Shown: positions 25,133 to 36,773, counted from the stretch's first letter. The stretch: DNA of 64,000 nt from Arthrobacter alpinus (GCF_001445575.1 NZ_CP013200.1:3720001-3784000); one strand, 5' to 3'. The notes: generated by a model from the letters alone, not told the origin. Program-made: numbers and translations.

Positions 25133-26923
25133 TTACTCGAGGACGTCGGACGCCTGCAGCCACTCCAGTTCCAGACCTTCACGCTCGCTGGCGAGCTTGG
25201 CCAGCTTCGCTTGCAGATCGCCCAGGACGTCGTAGTTGCCCACGTTGGCGGCCATCTGCTCGTGAATCTTGGCATCAGCGGCGGAGTTCTTGCCCAGCTG
25301 GCGCTCCAAACGGTTCAGCACCTTGCGAGCATCGCGCTTCTGACCCTCGGTGGGGCCCGACGGAGCCGGAGCCGCGCTGGGGGCGCTAGAGGAAGGAGAC
25401 AACCCCGCGTTTTCACGCAGCTCCAGGTACTCGTCAACACCCCTGACCAAGCCACGGATCTTGCCGTCGCCCAGCAACGCCATCTGGTGATCGGTGACGC
25501 GTTCCAGCAAGTAGCGATCGTGCGAGACCACCACGAGCGTGCCCGGCCAACCATCGAGCACGTCCTCTACCGCTGCCAAAGTGTCCGTATCCAGGTCGTT
25601 GGTGGGCTCATCGAGCATGAGCACGTTGGGCTCCCCCACCAGCAGTCGCAGCAGCTGCAGGCGGCGGCGCTCACCACCGGAGAGGTCTTTGACCATGGTC
25701 CACTGCTTTTCCTTGGTGAAACCGAGCTGCTCCACGAGCTGGCCAGCGCTCATCTCCTTGCCAGCCACCTCAAAGGAGCGCTTCTCCCGCTCGATGACCT
25801 CCACGACGCGCATGGTCAGGACATCGTCCAGCTCACGCACCTCCTGCGTCAGCACGGCGGTCTTGACCGTTGAACCGGTCTTCATCTTCCCGGACGACGG
25901 CTCGACCTCACCGTTGAGCAGGCGCAGCAAGGTGGTCTTACCGGCACCATTGACGCCAACCAGCCCCAGCCGCTCCCCCGGCGCCAGGCGCAAGGTGATG
26001 TTGTTGAACAGGTTCTTGGCACTCTCGCCCTCGCCGATGGTCAGGGAGACGTTTTCTAAGTCAATGACGTCCTTGCCCAGACGCGCGGTGGCCATCTTGG
26101 ACAGCGCCACGGAATCGCGGGGCTCCGGAACATCGGCAATCAGCTCATTGGCAGCCTCAATGCGGAACTTGGGCTTGGCCGTTCGCGCAGGTGCGCCGCG
26201 GCGCAGCCACGCCAGTTCCTTCTTGACCAGCTGCACACGCTTGGATTCCACGACGGCTGCCGACCGGTCACGCTCGGCGCGGGCCAAAACATAGGCGGCG
26301 TAACCGCCGTCGAACGGGTCAATGGTGCCGTCATGAACTTCCCAGGTACGGGTACACACTTCATCAAGGAACCAGCGATCGTGGGTGACCACCACAAAGG
26401 CGCCTTCATTGGCACGCCAGCGCGCCTTGAGGTGCCGTGCCAGCCAGGCAACACCTTCCACATCGAGGTGGTTGGTGGGCTCATCGAGCATGATGACATC
26501 GTCATCGCCAATGAGCAGCTTGGCCAGGGCCACACGGCGCTTCTGGCCACCGGAGAGCGTGTGGATGTTGGCGTGCCAATCAACCTCGCCCACCAAGGCG
26601 CCCATGATTTCGCGAATCTTGGGGTTGGAGGCCCACTCATGATCGGCGGCCTCACCCACAATCGCGAAGCCCACGGTGTCATCGCCGTCGAGCACGTCCG
26701 TCTGGTCCAGGTAGCTGACCTGGACGCCGCCGCGCACGGTGACGCGGCCGGAATCGGCGGTTTGGCGGCCGGCCAGCAGGCGCATCAGCGTGGACTTGCC
26801 ATCACCGTTGCGGCCCACAATGCCAATACGGTCGCCTTCTTCAAGGCCGACGCTGACGCCGTCGAGCACGGTTCGGGTAGCGAAGGAGACACTGAGGTTC
26901 TCCCCGCCCAGCAAATGAGCCAC
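25133..26923 (-). CDS. ABC-F family ATPase
   Basis: 596 residues from GTG 26923. Two ABC cassettes without membrane segments: Walker A GIVGRNGDGKST and GLVGVNGAGKTT, signatures LSGGQKRR and LSGGERRR, Walker B VIMLDEPTNHLD and VLMLDEPTNDLD, joined by an ABC-F interdomain linker; a charged coiled-coil-like tail (530-596) follows an Ala/Pro/Ser linker. ABC-F proteins act on the ribosome (translation rescue or antibiotic protection) rather than in transport. The position after ispE in a housekeeping block favours a general translation factor. Substrate state is not deducible. Confidence 0.93.
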   Translation of the reverse strand: MAHLLGGENLSVSFATRTVLDGVSVGLEEGDRIGIVGRNGDGKSTLMRLLAGRQTADSGRVTVRGGVQVSYLDQTDVLDGDDTVGFAIVGEAADHEWASNPKIREIMGALVGEVDWHANIHTLSGGQKRRVALAKLLIGDDDVIMLDEPTNHLDVEGVAWLARHLKARWRANEGAFVVVTHDRWFLDEVCTRTWEVHDGTIDPFDGGYAAYVLARAERDRSAAVVESKRVQLVKKELAWLRRGAPARTAKPKFRIEAANELIADVPEPRDSVALSKMATARLGKDVIDLENVSLTIGEGESAKNLFNNITLRLAPGERLGLVGVNGAGKTTLLRLLNGEVEPSSGKMKTGSTVKTAVLTQEVRELDDVLTMRVVEVIEREKRSFEVAGKEMSAGQLVEQLGFTKEKQWTMVKDLSGGERRRLQLLRLLVGEPNVLMLDEPTNDLDTDTLAAVEDVLDGWPGTLVVVSHDRYLLERVTDHQMALLGDGKIRGLVRGVDEYLELRENAGLSPSSSAPSAAPAPSGPTEGQKRDARKVLNRLERQLGKNSAADAKIHEQMAANVGNYDVLGDLQAKLAKLASEREGLELEWLQASDVLE

Positions 26924-26956
26924 GTGGTACCACTTTCTTTTACGGTTTTTATCAAG

Positions 26957-27970
26957 TTACAAAATTATGTGTGCGCCGTGCACGGGGCCTTCGACCGGCC
27001 ATGCCTGATGCCCGCGATCTGCCAGTGCTGCCGCCAAATCCTGCGCATGCGCGGCGTCTTCGGCGAGGAACGCCAAGGTGGGCCCGGATCCGGAGACGAT
27101 TCCCGCCAGCGCGCCCAGTTCCGTCCCCTGCGCCAACACGGTGGTCAGCGACGGGGCCAGATGCTCGGCGGCAGCCTGCAGATCGTTGTGCAGCCAGGGC
27201 GCCAGAGCCTGCGCATCCCCGGCGCGCAAGGCCGCCAAGACTCCCGCCTCAACCTGCGCCGGCTCATCGGCCTGGATGCCGCCCGCCTCACGCAAGGTAT
27301 CCAGCGTCCCATAAACCACTGGCGTGGACAGACCAAACTCCGCTGGCACCAGAACCCAATGCAGCGGCGTTGGCGCGAGTGCTGCCGTGAGTTCATCCCC
27401 AATGCCGAGTCCGACGGCGGCACCCCCCATGAGCGCGAACGGCACGTCCGCGCCGAGCTCGGACCCTAGCTGAGCCAATTCTTCGCGGGAGAGGCCGGTG
27501 TGCCAGAGCGCATCGCAGGCCACGAGTGTGCCCGCAGCGTCAGCTGAACCACCGCCCATGCCGCCGGCGATGGGCACATGCTTGGTGATTTCCAGATGAA
27601 GTCCGGTGGGGTCTTCGGCTATGTCGGCCACGAGTAGTGCAGCCTTGACCACAAGATTGCTGCCGTCCAGCGGAATGGCGGCAAGCTGTTCAGGCGTTAA
27701 GGAACTCTCGGAGCTGATGGAAACGGTGATGTCCGTAGACAGCGTGCCGGGCCGGGCCGTGGCTGCTACTTCTTCGTAGCGTGAAACGGCCAGATAGGTA
27801 CTGGCAACAGCGTGATAGCCGTCAGATCGCAGCGGCCCTACTTGAAAGAAGGCGTTGATCTTCCCAGGCGCCCGGACCTTGACCCGGCGAGGTTCCGGCT
27901 GCCACAAAGAATCAGACACTGCCTCGAGTCTGTTGCTCCGACCTGTACCTGCCGACTCCATGGACTCCAT
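26957..27970 (-). CDS. ispE: 4-diphosphocytidyl-2-C-methyl-D-erythritol kinase
   Basis: 337 residues; the first ~28 precede the conserved core, which starts VKVRAPGKINAFFQVG, so the ATG at 27961 is an alternative start. A GHMP kinase of the MEP isoprenoid pathway: KINAFFQVG (substrate Lys), the ATP loop PIAGGMGGGSADAAG, and C-terminal GIVSGSGPTLAFL. It starts 2 bp after ksgA ends, so the two are co-transcribed, as usual. Confidence 0.96.
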   Translation of the reverse strand: MESMESAGTGRSNRLEAVSDSLWQPEPRRVKVRAPGKINAFFQVGPLRSDGYHAVASTYLAVSRYEEVAATARPGTLSTDITVSISSESSLTPEQLAAIPLDGSNLVVKAALLVADIAEDPTGLHLEITKHVPIAGGMGGGSADAAGTLVACDALWHTGLSREELAQLGSELGADVPFALMGGAAVGLGIGDELTAALAPTPLHWVLVPAEFGLSTPVVYGTLDTLREAGGIQADEPAQVEAGVLAALRAGDAQALAPWLHNDLQAAAEHLAPSLTTVLAQGTELGALAGIVSGSGPTLAFLAEDAAHAQDLAAALADRGHQAWPVEGPVHGAHIIL

Positions 27971-27972
27971 CC

Positions 27973-28851
27973 TTAGGCCGTGATGCCAAGTTTGGCTTCG
28001 GCAATGCGGGCATAGGCTGCCACGTCAATGACTTCGCCGCGGGCGCTGGGATCCACACCAGCCATACGCAAGTACGTCTCGGCCTCGGCAGCGCCACCGG
28101 CCCAGCCCGCCAAAGCTGCGCGCAGGGTCTTGCGGCGTTGGGCAAACGCGGCATCAATCACGGCAAAAACTTCTTCCCGTGAGGCACTGGTTACCGGCGG
28201 TTCATGGCGGGTGAAAGCCACCAGCCCAGAGGAAATCTTCGGTGCCGGCCAAAACACGTTCATGCCGATGACGCCTGCCTTGCGCATCTTGGAGTACCAA
28301 GCGCCCTTGACCGAGGGGACGCCATAGGTCTTGGAGCCAGGGCCAGCAACCATCCTGTCCGCTACCTCATCCTGCACCATCACCAGGCCATGTTTGAGCG
28401 AGGGGAAGTGTTCCAAGAGGTGCAGCACCACGGGGACGGCCACGTTGTAGGGCAGGTTCGCCACCAGCGCTGTGGGCTCGCCCGGGAGCTCCAAAACCCG
28501 CATGGCGTCAGAGAGGACAACCTCAAGGTTGGCAGCCTTTTCCGGACGGAAAGCAGCAACAGTGGAGGGCAGCTTGGCCGCCAGTACGGGGTCAATCTCA
28601 ACGGCCACCACGCGGGCGGCAGCATCGAGCAAACCTAAGGTCAGCGAGCCCAGTCCAGGGCCAACTTCCAAAACTGTTTCACCAGGGTCCACATTGGCTG
28701 CTGCCACAATGCGGCGGATGGTATTGCCGTCAATGACAAAGTTTTGTCCCAGCGTTTTAGTGGGACGCACACCGATTTCTTCGGCCAGTCGGCGAATTTC
28801 GGTGGCGCCCAGAAGTGGCTGGGTGGCGGGGCTGGGATGCGGGGAGGTCAC
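27973..28851 (-). CDS. rsmA: 16S rRNA dimethyladenosine transferase (A1518/A1519)
   Basis: 292 residues. SAM motif [13 protein letters not shown], the preceding [14 protein letters not shown] block (FVID in place of FLxD) and the catalytic motif [13 protein letters not shown] are all visible, followed by the small C-terminal helical domain. It dimethylates two adjacent adenines near the 3' end of 16S rRNA during 30S maturation; loss gives kasugamycin resistance (family knowledge). Confidence 0.96.
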   Translation of the reverse strand: MTSPHPSPATQPLLGATEIRRLAEEIGVRPTKTLGQNFVIDGNTIRRIVAAANVDPGETVLEVGPGLGSLTLGLLDAAARVVAVEIDPVLAAKLPSTVAAFRPEKAANLEVVLSDAMRVLELPGEPTALVANLPYNVAVPVVLHLLEHFPSLKHGLVMVQDEVADRMVAGPGSKTYGVPSVKGAWYSKMRKAGVIGMNVFWPAPKISSGLVAFTRHEPPVTSASREEVFAVIDAAFAQRRKTLRAALAGWAGGAAEAETYLRMAGVDPSARGEVIDVAAYARIAEAKLGITA

Positions 28852-28906
28852 GAAACCATGGTATCTGCTAAGTCAGCGCGCGTGGCACCGGTAGGGAGGT
28901 GGCATC

Positions 28907-28964
28907 AAGCACGACGCCGGGTGGTGACCTTTGTTGTGAAAGGTCACCACCCGGCGTCGTGCTT
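28907..28964 (-). terminator. 26-bp perfect inverted repeat after rpf
   Basis: Arms at 28907-28932 and 28939-28964 are exact complements around the 6-nt loop GTTGTG, in the gap between rpf and rsmA. The outer ends read AAGCACGACG and CGTCGTGCTT. The stem is longer than most terminators and no T tract follows, but termination of rpf is the simplest role. Confidence 0.7.
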
Positions 28965-28996
28965 CATGTGTTTTGTGCAGGAGCGTTGCTAGGGGG

Positions 28997-30462
<1,466 letters not shown>

Positions 30463-31356
30463 CTAATCCTTCCAGGATCCATAAACAGACTCTGTGTTAT
30501 TGCGCAACAAGGTACCCATAACACTCAGATCTAGATTCATCAGCTGGGCCATGCTTCGCACCGTATAGGGCAGCATGTAGCTGGCATTGGGCCGGCCCCT
30601 AAAGGGGTGCGGAGTCAAAAATGGCGCGTCGGTTTCCACCATGACCAGCGCCGGATCTGCCACGGCAAGTGCCTCGCGCAAATTGTGGGCGTTCTTGAAG
30701 GTCAAGGTGCCGGAGAAGGACATGTACCAGCCGTTCTCGTTACAAATCCGCGCCAATTCAGCGTCGCCGGAGAAGCAGTGAAAGACAAGACGCGAGGGCG
30801 CCCCAACCTCTTTGAGAATCTTGAGAACATCAACGTGCGCGTCACGGCAGTGAATCTGCAACGCCAGCTCCCGCTGCTTGGCAATATCTAAGTGCTGGCG
30901 GAAGGAATGGTGCTGGGCAGCCACCCCGTCCTGGGCCGTCCTGAAGTAGTCCAGTCCGGTTTCCCCAATGGCACGGACACGGGGGTGGGCAGCCATGGCA
31001 TCAATTTCCGCCAGGGCCGCGTCCAGGCTGCCGGACAAGGCCAGTTCCGGGGCGTCGTTGGGATGGATGGCGACGGCTCCGAGCAGACGCGGATCCGCAT
31101 CGACTGCTGCCACGGTGAAACGTGACGAGGGTAGATCGCAACCAACCTGAACCGCTCCGGCAACACCCACCGCCTCAGCTGCATCAAGCGCCGCACCGAG
31201 CTCAACCGGTGAATCGCCAAAGTCAAAGTGCGTGTGATTGTCATACACGGGCACGGGCAGCGGTTCCGGTGCTGCGGCGAAGGCACCCGGGCGGGTGCCT
31301 TCTCCGTCCTGGAGCTCTTCAGGGCGGTACGGGCGGGGAACATCATTAGTGCACAT
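30463..31356 (-). CDS. tatD: TatD-family metal-dependent hydrolase (DNase)
   Basis: 297 residues; the conserved core starts PVYDNHTHFDFG after a 37-residue leader, as in related actinobacteria. The metal ligands are visible: HTHFD (site 1), GETGLDYF (Glu), HCRDAH and VFHCFSG (His residues), and VETDAPFLTP (Asp). Family members are 3'-5' exonucleases/DNases of the cytoplasm with roles in repair or quality control. It is the first gene of the tatD-rpfB-rsmA-ispE-ABC-F series. Confidence 0.95.
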   Translation of the reverse strand: MCTNDVPRPYRPEELQDGEGTRPGAFAAAPEPLPVPVYDNHTHFDFGDSPVELGAALDAAEAVGVAGAVQVGCDLPSSRFTVAAVDADPRLLGAVAIHPNDAPELALSGSLDAALAEIDAMAAHPRVRAIGETGLDYFRTAQDGVAAQHHSFRQHLDIAKQRELALQIHCRDAHVDVLKILKEVGAPSRLVFHCFSGDAELARICNENGWYMSFSGTLTFKNAHNLREALAVADPALVMVETDAPFLTPHPFRGRPNASYMLPYTVRSMAQLMNLDLSVMGTLLRNNTESVYGSWKD

Positions 31357-31508
31357 GGTCTTTTACTTTACCGTTCGCTTCTTCTCCACTTCTTTTGCGG
31401 GCGCGAAGGCGCCAATTCGCGGCCAAGCTAGTAGCGTAGGTCACAGGACTCTGGTTTTAGGAGAGGTACCTGAGCAGATGGCAATGAAATCGACCCGAAA
31501 GGTGAGGC

Positions 31509-32612
31509 ATGGGCCCGCAGGAGACATTGCTGGCAAGCACCGGACCGGTTGAGGCTGGAGCCGTTGGGAAAACCGCGGCTGAGGCTGAATTGCAGGCTGC
31601 GCCACAAGATGCACCAGGACTGGTGCAGCCCATGGAAGCGGCACAATTTGATGCCTTGAGCGCGCGAATCATGGCCGTCATGAACACCGTCATCGATGGT
31701 AAAGAAGAACAGGTTCGGCTGGCACTGACGGTCCTGCTGGCCGGTGGCCATTTGCTCCTGGAGGATGTGCCTGGGGTAGGCAAGACACTGCTGGCGAAGT
31801 CGCTGGCACGCACGGTCCACTGCACCGTGAACCGGATCCAATTCACCCCGGATCTGTTGCCGAGTGACATCACTGGTGTCTCCATCTTCAACCAGTCCAC
31901 CCAGTCCTTTGAATTCCGTCCCGGAGCCATTTTCGCCAACATTGTTATTGGTGATGAGATCAACCGGGCGTCGGCAAAAACCCAGTCGGCCTTGCTCGAG
32001 TCCATGGCCGAGCATCAGGTGAGCGTGGATGGGCGGACCTACAGCTTGGCCGCCCCATTCATGGTGATTGCCACCCAAAACCCCCTTGAAATGGAAGGCA
32101 CGTATCCGCTTCCCGAGGCGCAACGTGACCGCTTCATGGCGCGGATTTCCTTGGGCTATCCGGACACCGACGCCGAGCTGTCCATGCTGGAAACTCACCA
32201 GTCCGTGAACCCGCTGGATAGTGTGAGCAGTGTTGCCACCGCCGATCAGGTCAACGCCATGATTGCCACCGTTGCCGCCATTCACGTGGCCCCGGCCGTG
32301 CGCGCCTACACCGTTGCCTTGGGCCAAGCCACGCGAACGAACCCTGACTTACTCTTGGGCGCCAGTCCGCGAGCGCTGCTTCAGCTTTTGCGTGCTGCGA
32401 AGGCGGCTGCTGCTCTCGCTGGCCGCGGTTTTGTCTTGCCTGATGACATTCGCGAGCTGGCCGTGCCTGTTTTGGCCCACCGTTTACTGGTGGAGCGCGG
32501 AGCGGCCACGCGTGGCGCCACCGCGGCCAGTGTCATTGCAGAGCTGCTGGCCACGGTGCCGGTTCCAGGCCAACCGGACGGGCGCGCCGTGAAGGACGCC
32601 CGGTTCCGCTAA
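31509..32612 (+). CDS. MoxR-family AAA+ ATPase
   Basis: 367 residues from ATG 31509, preceded by AGGTGAGG. Walker A DVPGVGKTLLAKSLA (about residues 86-100), Walker B IVIGDEINRASAKTQSALLE, sensor 1 VIATQNPLEMEGTYPLPEAQRDRF, and a C-terminal lid. MoxR ATPases act as chaperones in maturing metal- or wall-associated complexes. It is the first gene of a three-gene operon with a DUF58 protein and a transglutaminase-like membrane protein, the standard moxR-DUF58-tgpA set. Confidence 0.94.
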   Translation: MGPQETLLASTGPVEAGAVGKTAAEAELQAAPQDAPGLVQPMEAAQFDALSARIMAVMNTVIDGKEEQVRLALTVLLAGGHLLLEDVPGVGKTLLAKSLARTVHCTVNRIQFTPDLLPSDITGVSIFNQSTQSFEFRPGAIFANIVIGDEINRASAKTQSALLESMAEHQVSVDGRTYSLAAPFMVIATQNPLEMEGTYPLPEAQRDRFMARISLGYPDTDAELSMLETHQSVNPLDSVSSVATADQVNAMIATVAAIHVAPAVRAYTVALGQATRTNPDLLLGASPRALLQLLRAAKAAAALAGRGFVLPDDIRELAVPVLAHRLLVERGAATRGATAASVIAELLATVPVPGQPDGRAVKDARFR

Positions 32613-32621
32613 AGCCCACTG

Positions 32622-34040
32622 GTGTTGTCCTTGAGACCCTTCATGCTCCGCGGCTGGCTACTCCTGGCGGCAGGAGCGTTGGCCCTTTTATTGGCGCTCG
32701 TGTTGGGCCGCCGCGATCTCCTCATGCTGGCCATCTTTTGTTTGGCGCTACCCGGAGCTGCCTGCGCCGGGCTGTTGTGGTTCAAGCCGGGGTTTTCCGT
32801 CAAACGCCACATCTCCCCCGGCATGGCACGGGCCGGCAGCGCCGTGTCGGTGGTTCTGGAGGTACGCGGTCAAGCCCCCGGCGGCGCCCGGGCCCGGCTC
32901 ACGGAGGAACTCCCTTATAGCTTCTACACCGCCCCGGTCTTTAGTTTTCCCAACCCCATAGTGCCGCGCGGCCCGGTGAGCCGCTACCACTATGAAGTGG
33001 TCCCGCCCCGTCGCGGCGTGTTCGCCGTGGGACCCTTGCGAGCGGAGTTTTCTGACCCGTTCGGCGTCGCTTTCCTCAAGCGCATCTTGGACGACGGCGG
33101 CCAGCTCACAGTGGCTCCGGCCGCCGTCGAGCTTGCATCGATTTCACTCTCCGATGGCAGAGGTCAGGACGGCTCACGAACCACCAAGGAGTTGGCGCAC
33201 GCCAGCCACGACGACGCCATGACACGTGAATACCGCTCCGGGGACCCCCTGCGTCGCGTCCATTGGCCCGTCACTGCACGGCAGGGCAAGCTCATGGTAC
33301 GTGCGGAGGAATCGGTCACCGCACCCGAGGCCGCGGTGGTGCTGGACCGCCGTCACCACGCCTTTGGCGATTCCCACCCGTTCAACCAGCGCACCGTGCC
33401 AGAGGGAAGTGGACACGCTGGAGAACGAAACGCCAGTGCAGGGCTCGGTGGTGCCGGGTTCAAAAAGCCCACCAGCTCAGAACTGCACACGACCCCCACT
33501 TTTGAGAAGGCCGTCAGCGCGGTGGCCTCCATTACCGCCCACTTGTTGGAGCGTGGCTATTCACTTCGAGTGCTGGATCACGGCGGCAACCCAGGGTTTG
33601 AATCCTCCGCCTCGGCGATCACCCCTGCCGTGGAGGATTTCAGTGGCAGCCAGGGCATCTTTGACGTCGCCGCGGCACTGGCGGCTTTGGAATTGGAAGG
33701 GGCCAGTGGCGCCATCGCAGGAGCCGCGGCCTCGGAAAGTGACAGCGCGCCCTTTGGCAACACACTTGCCTACAAGCTCCACCATGGCCGGCGCCGCGGG
33801 CCGTTGGTGGCTGTCACCGGCCTGCTCGATGACGCCGCCGCCCTGCGACTGGCGAGCATCGCAGAATCCACCCAGAGCGCTTATGCTTTAGTGCTCTGCC
33901 AAGATGTGCGTGAGGTTGCTAGCGCTTTGGAAACCTTGCGCGGGGCGGGTTGGCACGCTGGCGCCCTGACGCCGTCGGCCTCCCTTGAAGAGGTCTGGTT
34001 ACAGCTGGACCGAAGCGCTACTTTTGGGCTGGCGCCATGA
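32622..34040 (+). CDS. DUF58 membrane protein
   Basis: 472 residues from GTG 32622. Two membrane segments at about 8-50 (LLLAAGALALLLALVLG, LAIFCLALPGAACAGLL), a beta domain, then the DUF58 signature DAMTREYRSGDPLRRVHWPVTARQ-type block (two short stretches: REYRSGDPLRRVHW and ARQGKLMVR) that resembles a von Willebrand A-like fold. Its stop overlaps the next gene's ATG (ATGA). It works with the preceding MoxR ATPase; the substrate is unknown. Confidence 0.92.
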   Translation: MLSLRPFMLRGWLLLAAGALALLLALVLGRRDLLMLAIFCLALPGAACAGLLWFKPGFSVKRHISPGMARAGSAVSVVLEVRGQAPGGARARLTEELPYSFYTAPVFSFPNPIVPRGPVSRYHYEVVPPRRGVFAVGPLRAEFSDPFGVAFLKRILDDGGQLTVAPAAVELASISLSDGRGQDGSRTTKELAHASHDDAMTREYRSGDPLRRVHWPVTARQGKLMVRAEESVTAPEAAVVLDRRHHAFGDSHPFNQRTVPEGSGHAGERNASAGLGGAGFKKPTSSELHTTPTFEKAVSAVASITAHLLERGYSLRVLDHGGNPGFESSASAITPAVEDFSGSQGIFDVAAALAALELEGASGAIAGAAASESDSAPFGNTLAYKLHHGRRRGPLVAVTGLLDDAAALRLASIAESTQSAYALVLCQDVREVASALETLRGAGWHAGALTPSASLEEVWLQLDRSATFGLAP

Positions 34041-36658
34041 CGTTGCAGCAGGGCGGCGGCACACCTGAGAAAAACCCGGACCGGAAAGCGCCTGATCAAG
34101 GATCGCCAGCGCGGGCGCAGTCGGGCCAGGGCAACGCGAGCCAGAGTAAGCCGGGCCAGAACAACTCTGGCCAGGGAAACGGCGCCGGCTGGCCTCGGCG
34201 GGCCGAGCCGGCACGAACACGCCTGGGCGCGGCCCGCACCGGCCCGGCCCGCTGGATCTTGGCGCTAACAATTTTCGCTGCCGTCATGGGTTCCTCACTG
34301 GCACTGAAAGGCGTCATTGTAAACTTCGGCTGGTTCCCGCGGGCATCGTTTGTGGTCGCTGCAACACTGTTGCTTCCTGCGCTGTTGCGCCGGTACCCGG
34401 GGCTGAGCTCCTTCGCCCCGCTGGGTGCACTGGCCGGCTGGCTGCTGAGCCTGACCATGGTGTTTTTCCCAACGACCGCCGTGCTCGGGTTCATTCCCAC
34501 GCTGGATACGCTCAGGGCCGCCCAGCTCATAGCCGCGGAGGCGTCCTCGGTCATCATGGGTAATCTGGCCCCTGTCCCTGCCGTGCTGCCCATGGTCTTC
34601 CTGGTCAGTGCTGGCTTAGGTTTCACCGCATTGTTGATTGACACCTTGGCCATTACGGTCACGATGCCAGCAGCTAGTTCGCTGGGGCTGATATTGATCA
34701 TGCTGCCCTCGGCACTCATGACGGAGACAGGTCTTGGCACCTTGGCTTTTGTGGGTGCCGGAGCCGGATTCTTACTGATCGTGGGCTGCTGCCGCTGGTA
34801 CGCTCCAGAGGGGAAAATCCGTGCTCACGCCAGCTACCTTCCCAGCGGCACGCTGACACGGGCCCTCGCCCTCGGTGCGGCAGTAGTACTGATGATGTCG
34901 GTGGTGCCAGCGGTGCTGCCCGGATTCAATCAAGGCGCTTTCACCCAGGGCACGCGGCTGAATCAACAGAGTGGAAACGTCAGCCTGGACCCCATGATTT
35001 CCCTCGGCGAGAACTTGCGGCAGCAATCGGGCGAAGTGCAACTCACCTATTTGAGCAACACAAGTACCGGCCAGTACATTCGGGTCAACACACTCGAGGA
35101 CTTCACAGGAAAATCGTGGCGGCCCTCGCCGCTACCTACGGGGCTGGAACCCGGTTTGGCCAGTCTTGCACCGGCTCAGGAGGCCAATCCCGGCATCCCC
35201 CGAACGGAAACGCTCACAGTCATTACCACCGAGGGGCTGCGCAGCGAGTGGCTACCGGCTCCGGCCGGCACCGTAAGTGTTGAAGAATTGGGTGGGAACT
35301 GGCGTTGGAACCCCGCCACCGCAACCATCAAGGGCGCAGGGTCCACGACCTCTAACAAGTCCTACGTAGTGCGCAGCGAGGTGCCGGAACTGACTCCGGC
35401 CCGGCTGGGCTTAGCCACCGGAAAACCGCGCTCCTCACTGGATAAAATCTTCACAACGCTCCCGGCGGATGTGCCGAAAATTGTCAAAGACACCGCCAAA
35501 AGTGTGGCCGGCTCCGCAGCCACACCGTTTGGCCAAGCCATGGCATTGCAGAATTATCTGCGTTCGGACGCCTTCACCTACAGTCTGGATACACCCGCCG
35601 AGGATGGCTACGACGGATCTGGCATGGAAGTTCTTGCGGCTTTCCTGAAGACCAAGAGCGGCTACTGCGTGCACTTTTCCGCCGCGATGGCCGTCATGGC
35701 CAGGGAGCTGGGCATCCCCGCTCGCATTGCCGTGGGCTATGCGCCAGGGGCTGTCACCACTGATGTGGCCGAACGCGACGGAGTAAGCCTGTTTGGTTAC
35801 CGAGCCACCGGCCGTGACGCGCATGCCTGGCCCGAATTGTATTTTGAGGGCCTCGGCTGGGTGCCTTTCGAGCCCACTCCCTCGCGCGGCAGTGTCCCTG
35901 AGTACGAGCAAGAAGCGGACAGTTCGGTCCCCCTAGCCAGTGCTGCCCCCGCTCCCAGCTCCACGGCAACGCTCACTGCGACAGCCACGGCGTCCGCCAC
36001 AACAGCCGTCGCGGGCCCCGGAACCGCGGGACAACCGGCGAATTGGCGCGCCTGGCTGCTGGGCATCGGTGCCGGAATGCTGGTGGTCTTGCTCCTGATG
36101 ACTCCGGGTTGGGCTAGAAATAATGTCCGACGGCGGCGCCTGGCCCGGGTGCGTACCCCCGCCACCGCGCGGGTCTCCGGCACTACCAGCGCTACCGGCA
36201 CGACCGGCACCACCAGCGCTACCGGCACTAGCGCGGCCAGCACTACCGGCACTAGCGCGGCCAGCACTACTAGAACCGGCGTTCCGCCGGCCGTTCTGGC
36301 TTGGCGCGAACTCATGGACACGGCCATTGACTTTGGCTATGCCCCCGATCCGGCACGCACCCCGGCACTCCACGCCGAACACATCGCCACCATGCTGGGG
36401 GCCACGGCTCCTGCAGCTGTGGCACTGCTGCGGCGAGCCTATGAGGAGGATGTTTACGGCGCTGGGGCCAGCCATGCTGGCGGCACGCTGTCTGCGGACG
36501 CCGCGTCCAAGTCCCCCGCGTCGACTGCTGAGGTTCCTGCCGGACGAGACGATCTGGCGGACGCCGTGGAAATCGTGGCCGCGCGTCTGCAGAGCCGAGC
36601 CACGCTGTGGCGACGGATACGCGCTCGGTGGGTGCCGGCGTCGCTCTTCCGCCGTTAG
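34037..36658 (+). CDS. TgpA-like membrane protein with transglutaminase domain
   Basis: 873 residues. A Gly/Gln/Ser-rich cytoplasmic start (1-70), six or more membrane segments with DUF3488 (75-300), an extracytoplasmic transglutaminase-like domain with catalytic Cys in SGYCVHFSAAMA (about 541-552) and the His/Asp pair in DAHAWPELYFEGLGW, one more membrane segment (~675-695), and a C-terminal DUF4129-like tail. Between ~705 and 750 is a Thr/Ser/Ala/Gly linker of short repeats coded by 36175-36280. In homologues it is tied to cell-envelope homeostasis. Last gene of the operon. Confidence 0.92.
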   Translation: MTLQQGGGTPEKNPDRKAPDQGSPARAQSGQGNASQSKPGQNNSGQGNGAGWPRRAEPARTRLGAARTGPARWILALTIFAAVMGSSLALKGVIVNFGWFPRASFVVAATLLLPALLRRYPGLSSFAPLGALAGWLLSLTMVFFPTTAVLGFIPTLDTLRAAQLIAAEASSVIMGNLAPVPAVLPMVFLVSAGLGFTALLIDTLAITVTMPAASSLGLILIMLPSALMTETGLGTLAFVGAGAGFLLIVGCCRWYAPEGKIRAHASYLPSGTLTRALALGAAVVLMMSVVPAVLPGFNQGAFTQGTRLNQQSGNVSLDPMISLGENLRQQSGEVQLTYLSNTSTGQYIRVNTLEDFTGKSWRPSPLPTGLEPGLASLAPAQEANPGIPRTETLTVITTEGLRSEWLPAPAGTVSVEELGGNWRWNPATATIKGAGSTTSNKSYVVRSEVPELTPARLGLATGKPRSSLDKIFTTLPADVPKIVKDTAKSVAGSAATPFGQAMALQNYLRSDAFTYSLDTPAEDGYDGSGMEVLAAFLKTKSGYCVHFSAAMAVMARELGIPARIAVGYAPGAVTTDVAERDGVSLFGYRATGRDAHAWPELYFEGLGWVPFEPTPSRGSVPEYEQEADSSVPLASAAPAPSSTATLTATATASATTAVAGPGTAGQPANWRAWLLGIGAGMLVVLLLMTPGWARNNVRRRRLARVRTPATARVSGTTSATGTTGTTSATGTSAASTTGTSAASTTRTGVPPAVLAWRELMDTAIDFGYAPDPARTPALHAEHIATMLGATAPAAVALLRRAYEEDVYGAGASHAGGTLSADAASKSPASTAEVPAGRDDLADAVEIVAARLQSRATLWRRIRARWVPASLFRR

Positions 36659-36670
36659 ACCTCCTCCAGA

Positions 36671-36773
36671 AACGCCGCACCACTTTACGGCGTTTAAACC
36701 ATTACGCTCCCTCACTTTGCGGCACAGAGAGAGGGAGCGTAATGGAATAAACCCCCGGAAGTGATGCGGCGTT
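36671..36773. repeat. Long imperfect palindrome between convergent genes
   Basis: Two 43-bp arms (36671-36713 and 36731-36773) are complementary except for a few bases, around a 17-nt loop; the inner 15 bp, CCATTACGCTCCCTC / GAGGGAGCGTAATGG, match perfectly. A further small palindromic piece (GCCGGAAAGTGGTGCCG) follows at 36783. It may be a bidirectional terminator for tgpA and gabD or an orphan palindromic element. Confidence 0.85.

Noticed and set aside
31428..32327. 299-codon frame antisense to moxR
   Set aside because: The moxR frame has all AAA+ motifs; the antisense frame has none and no start signals.
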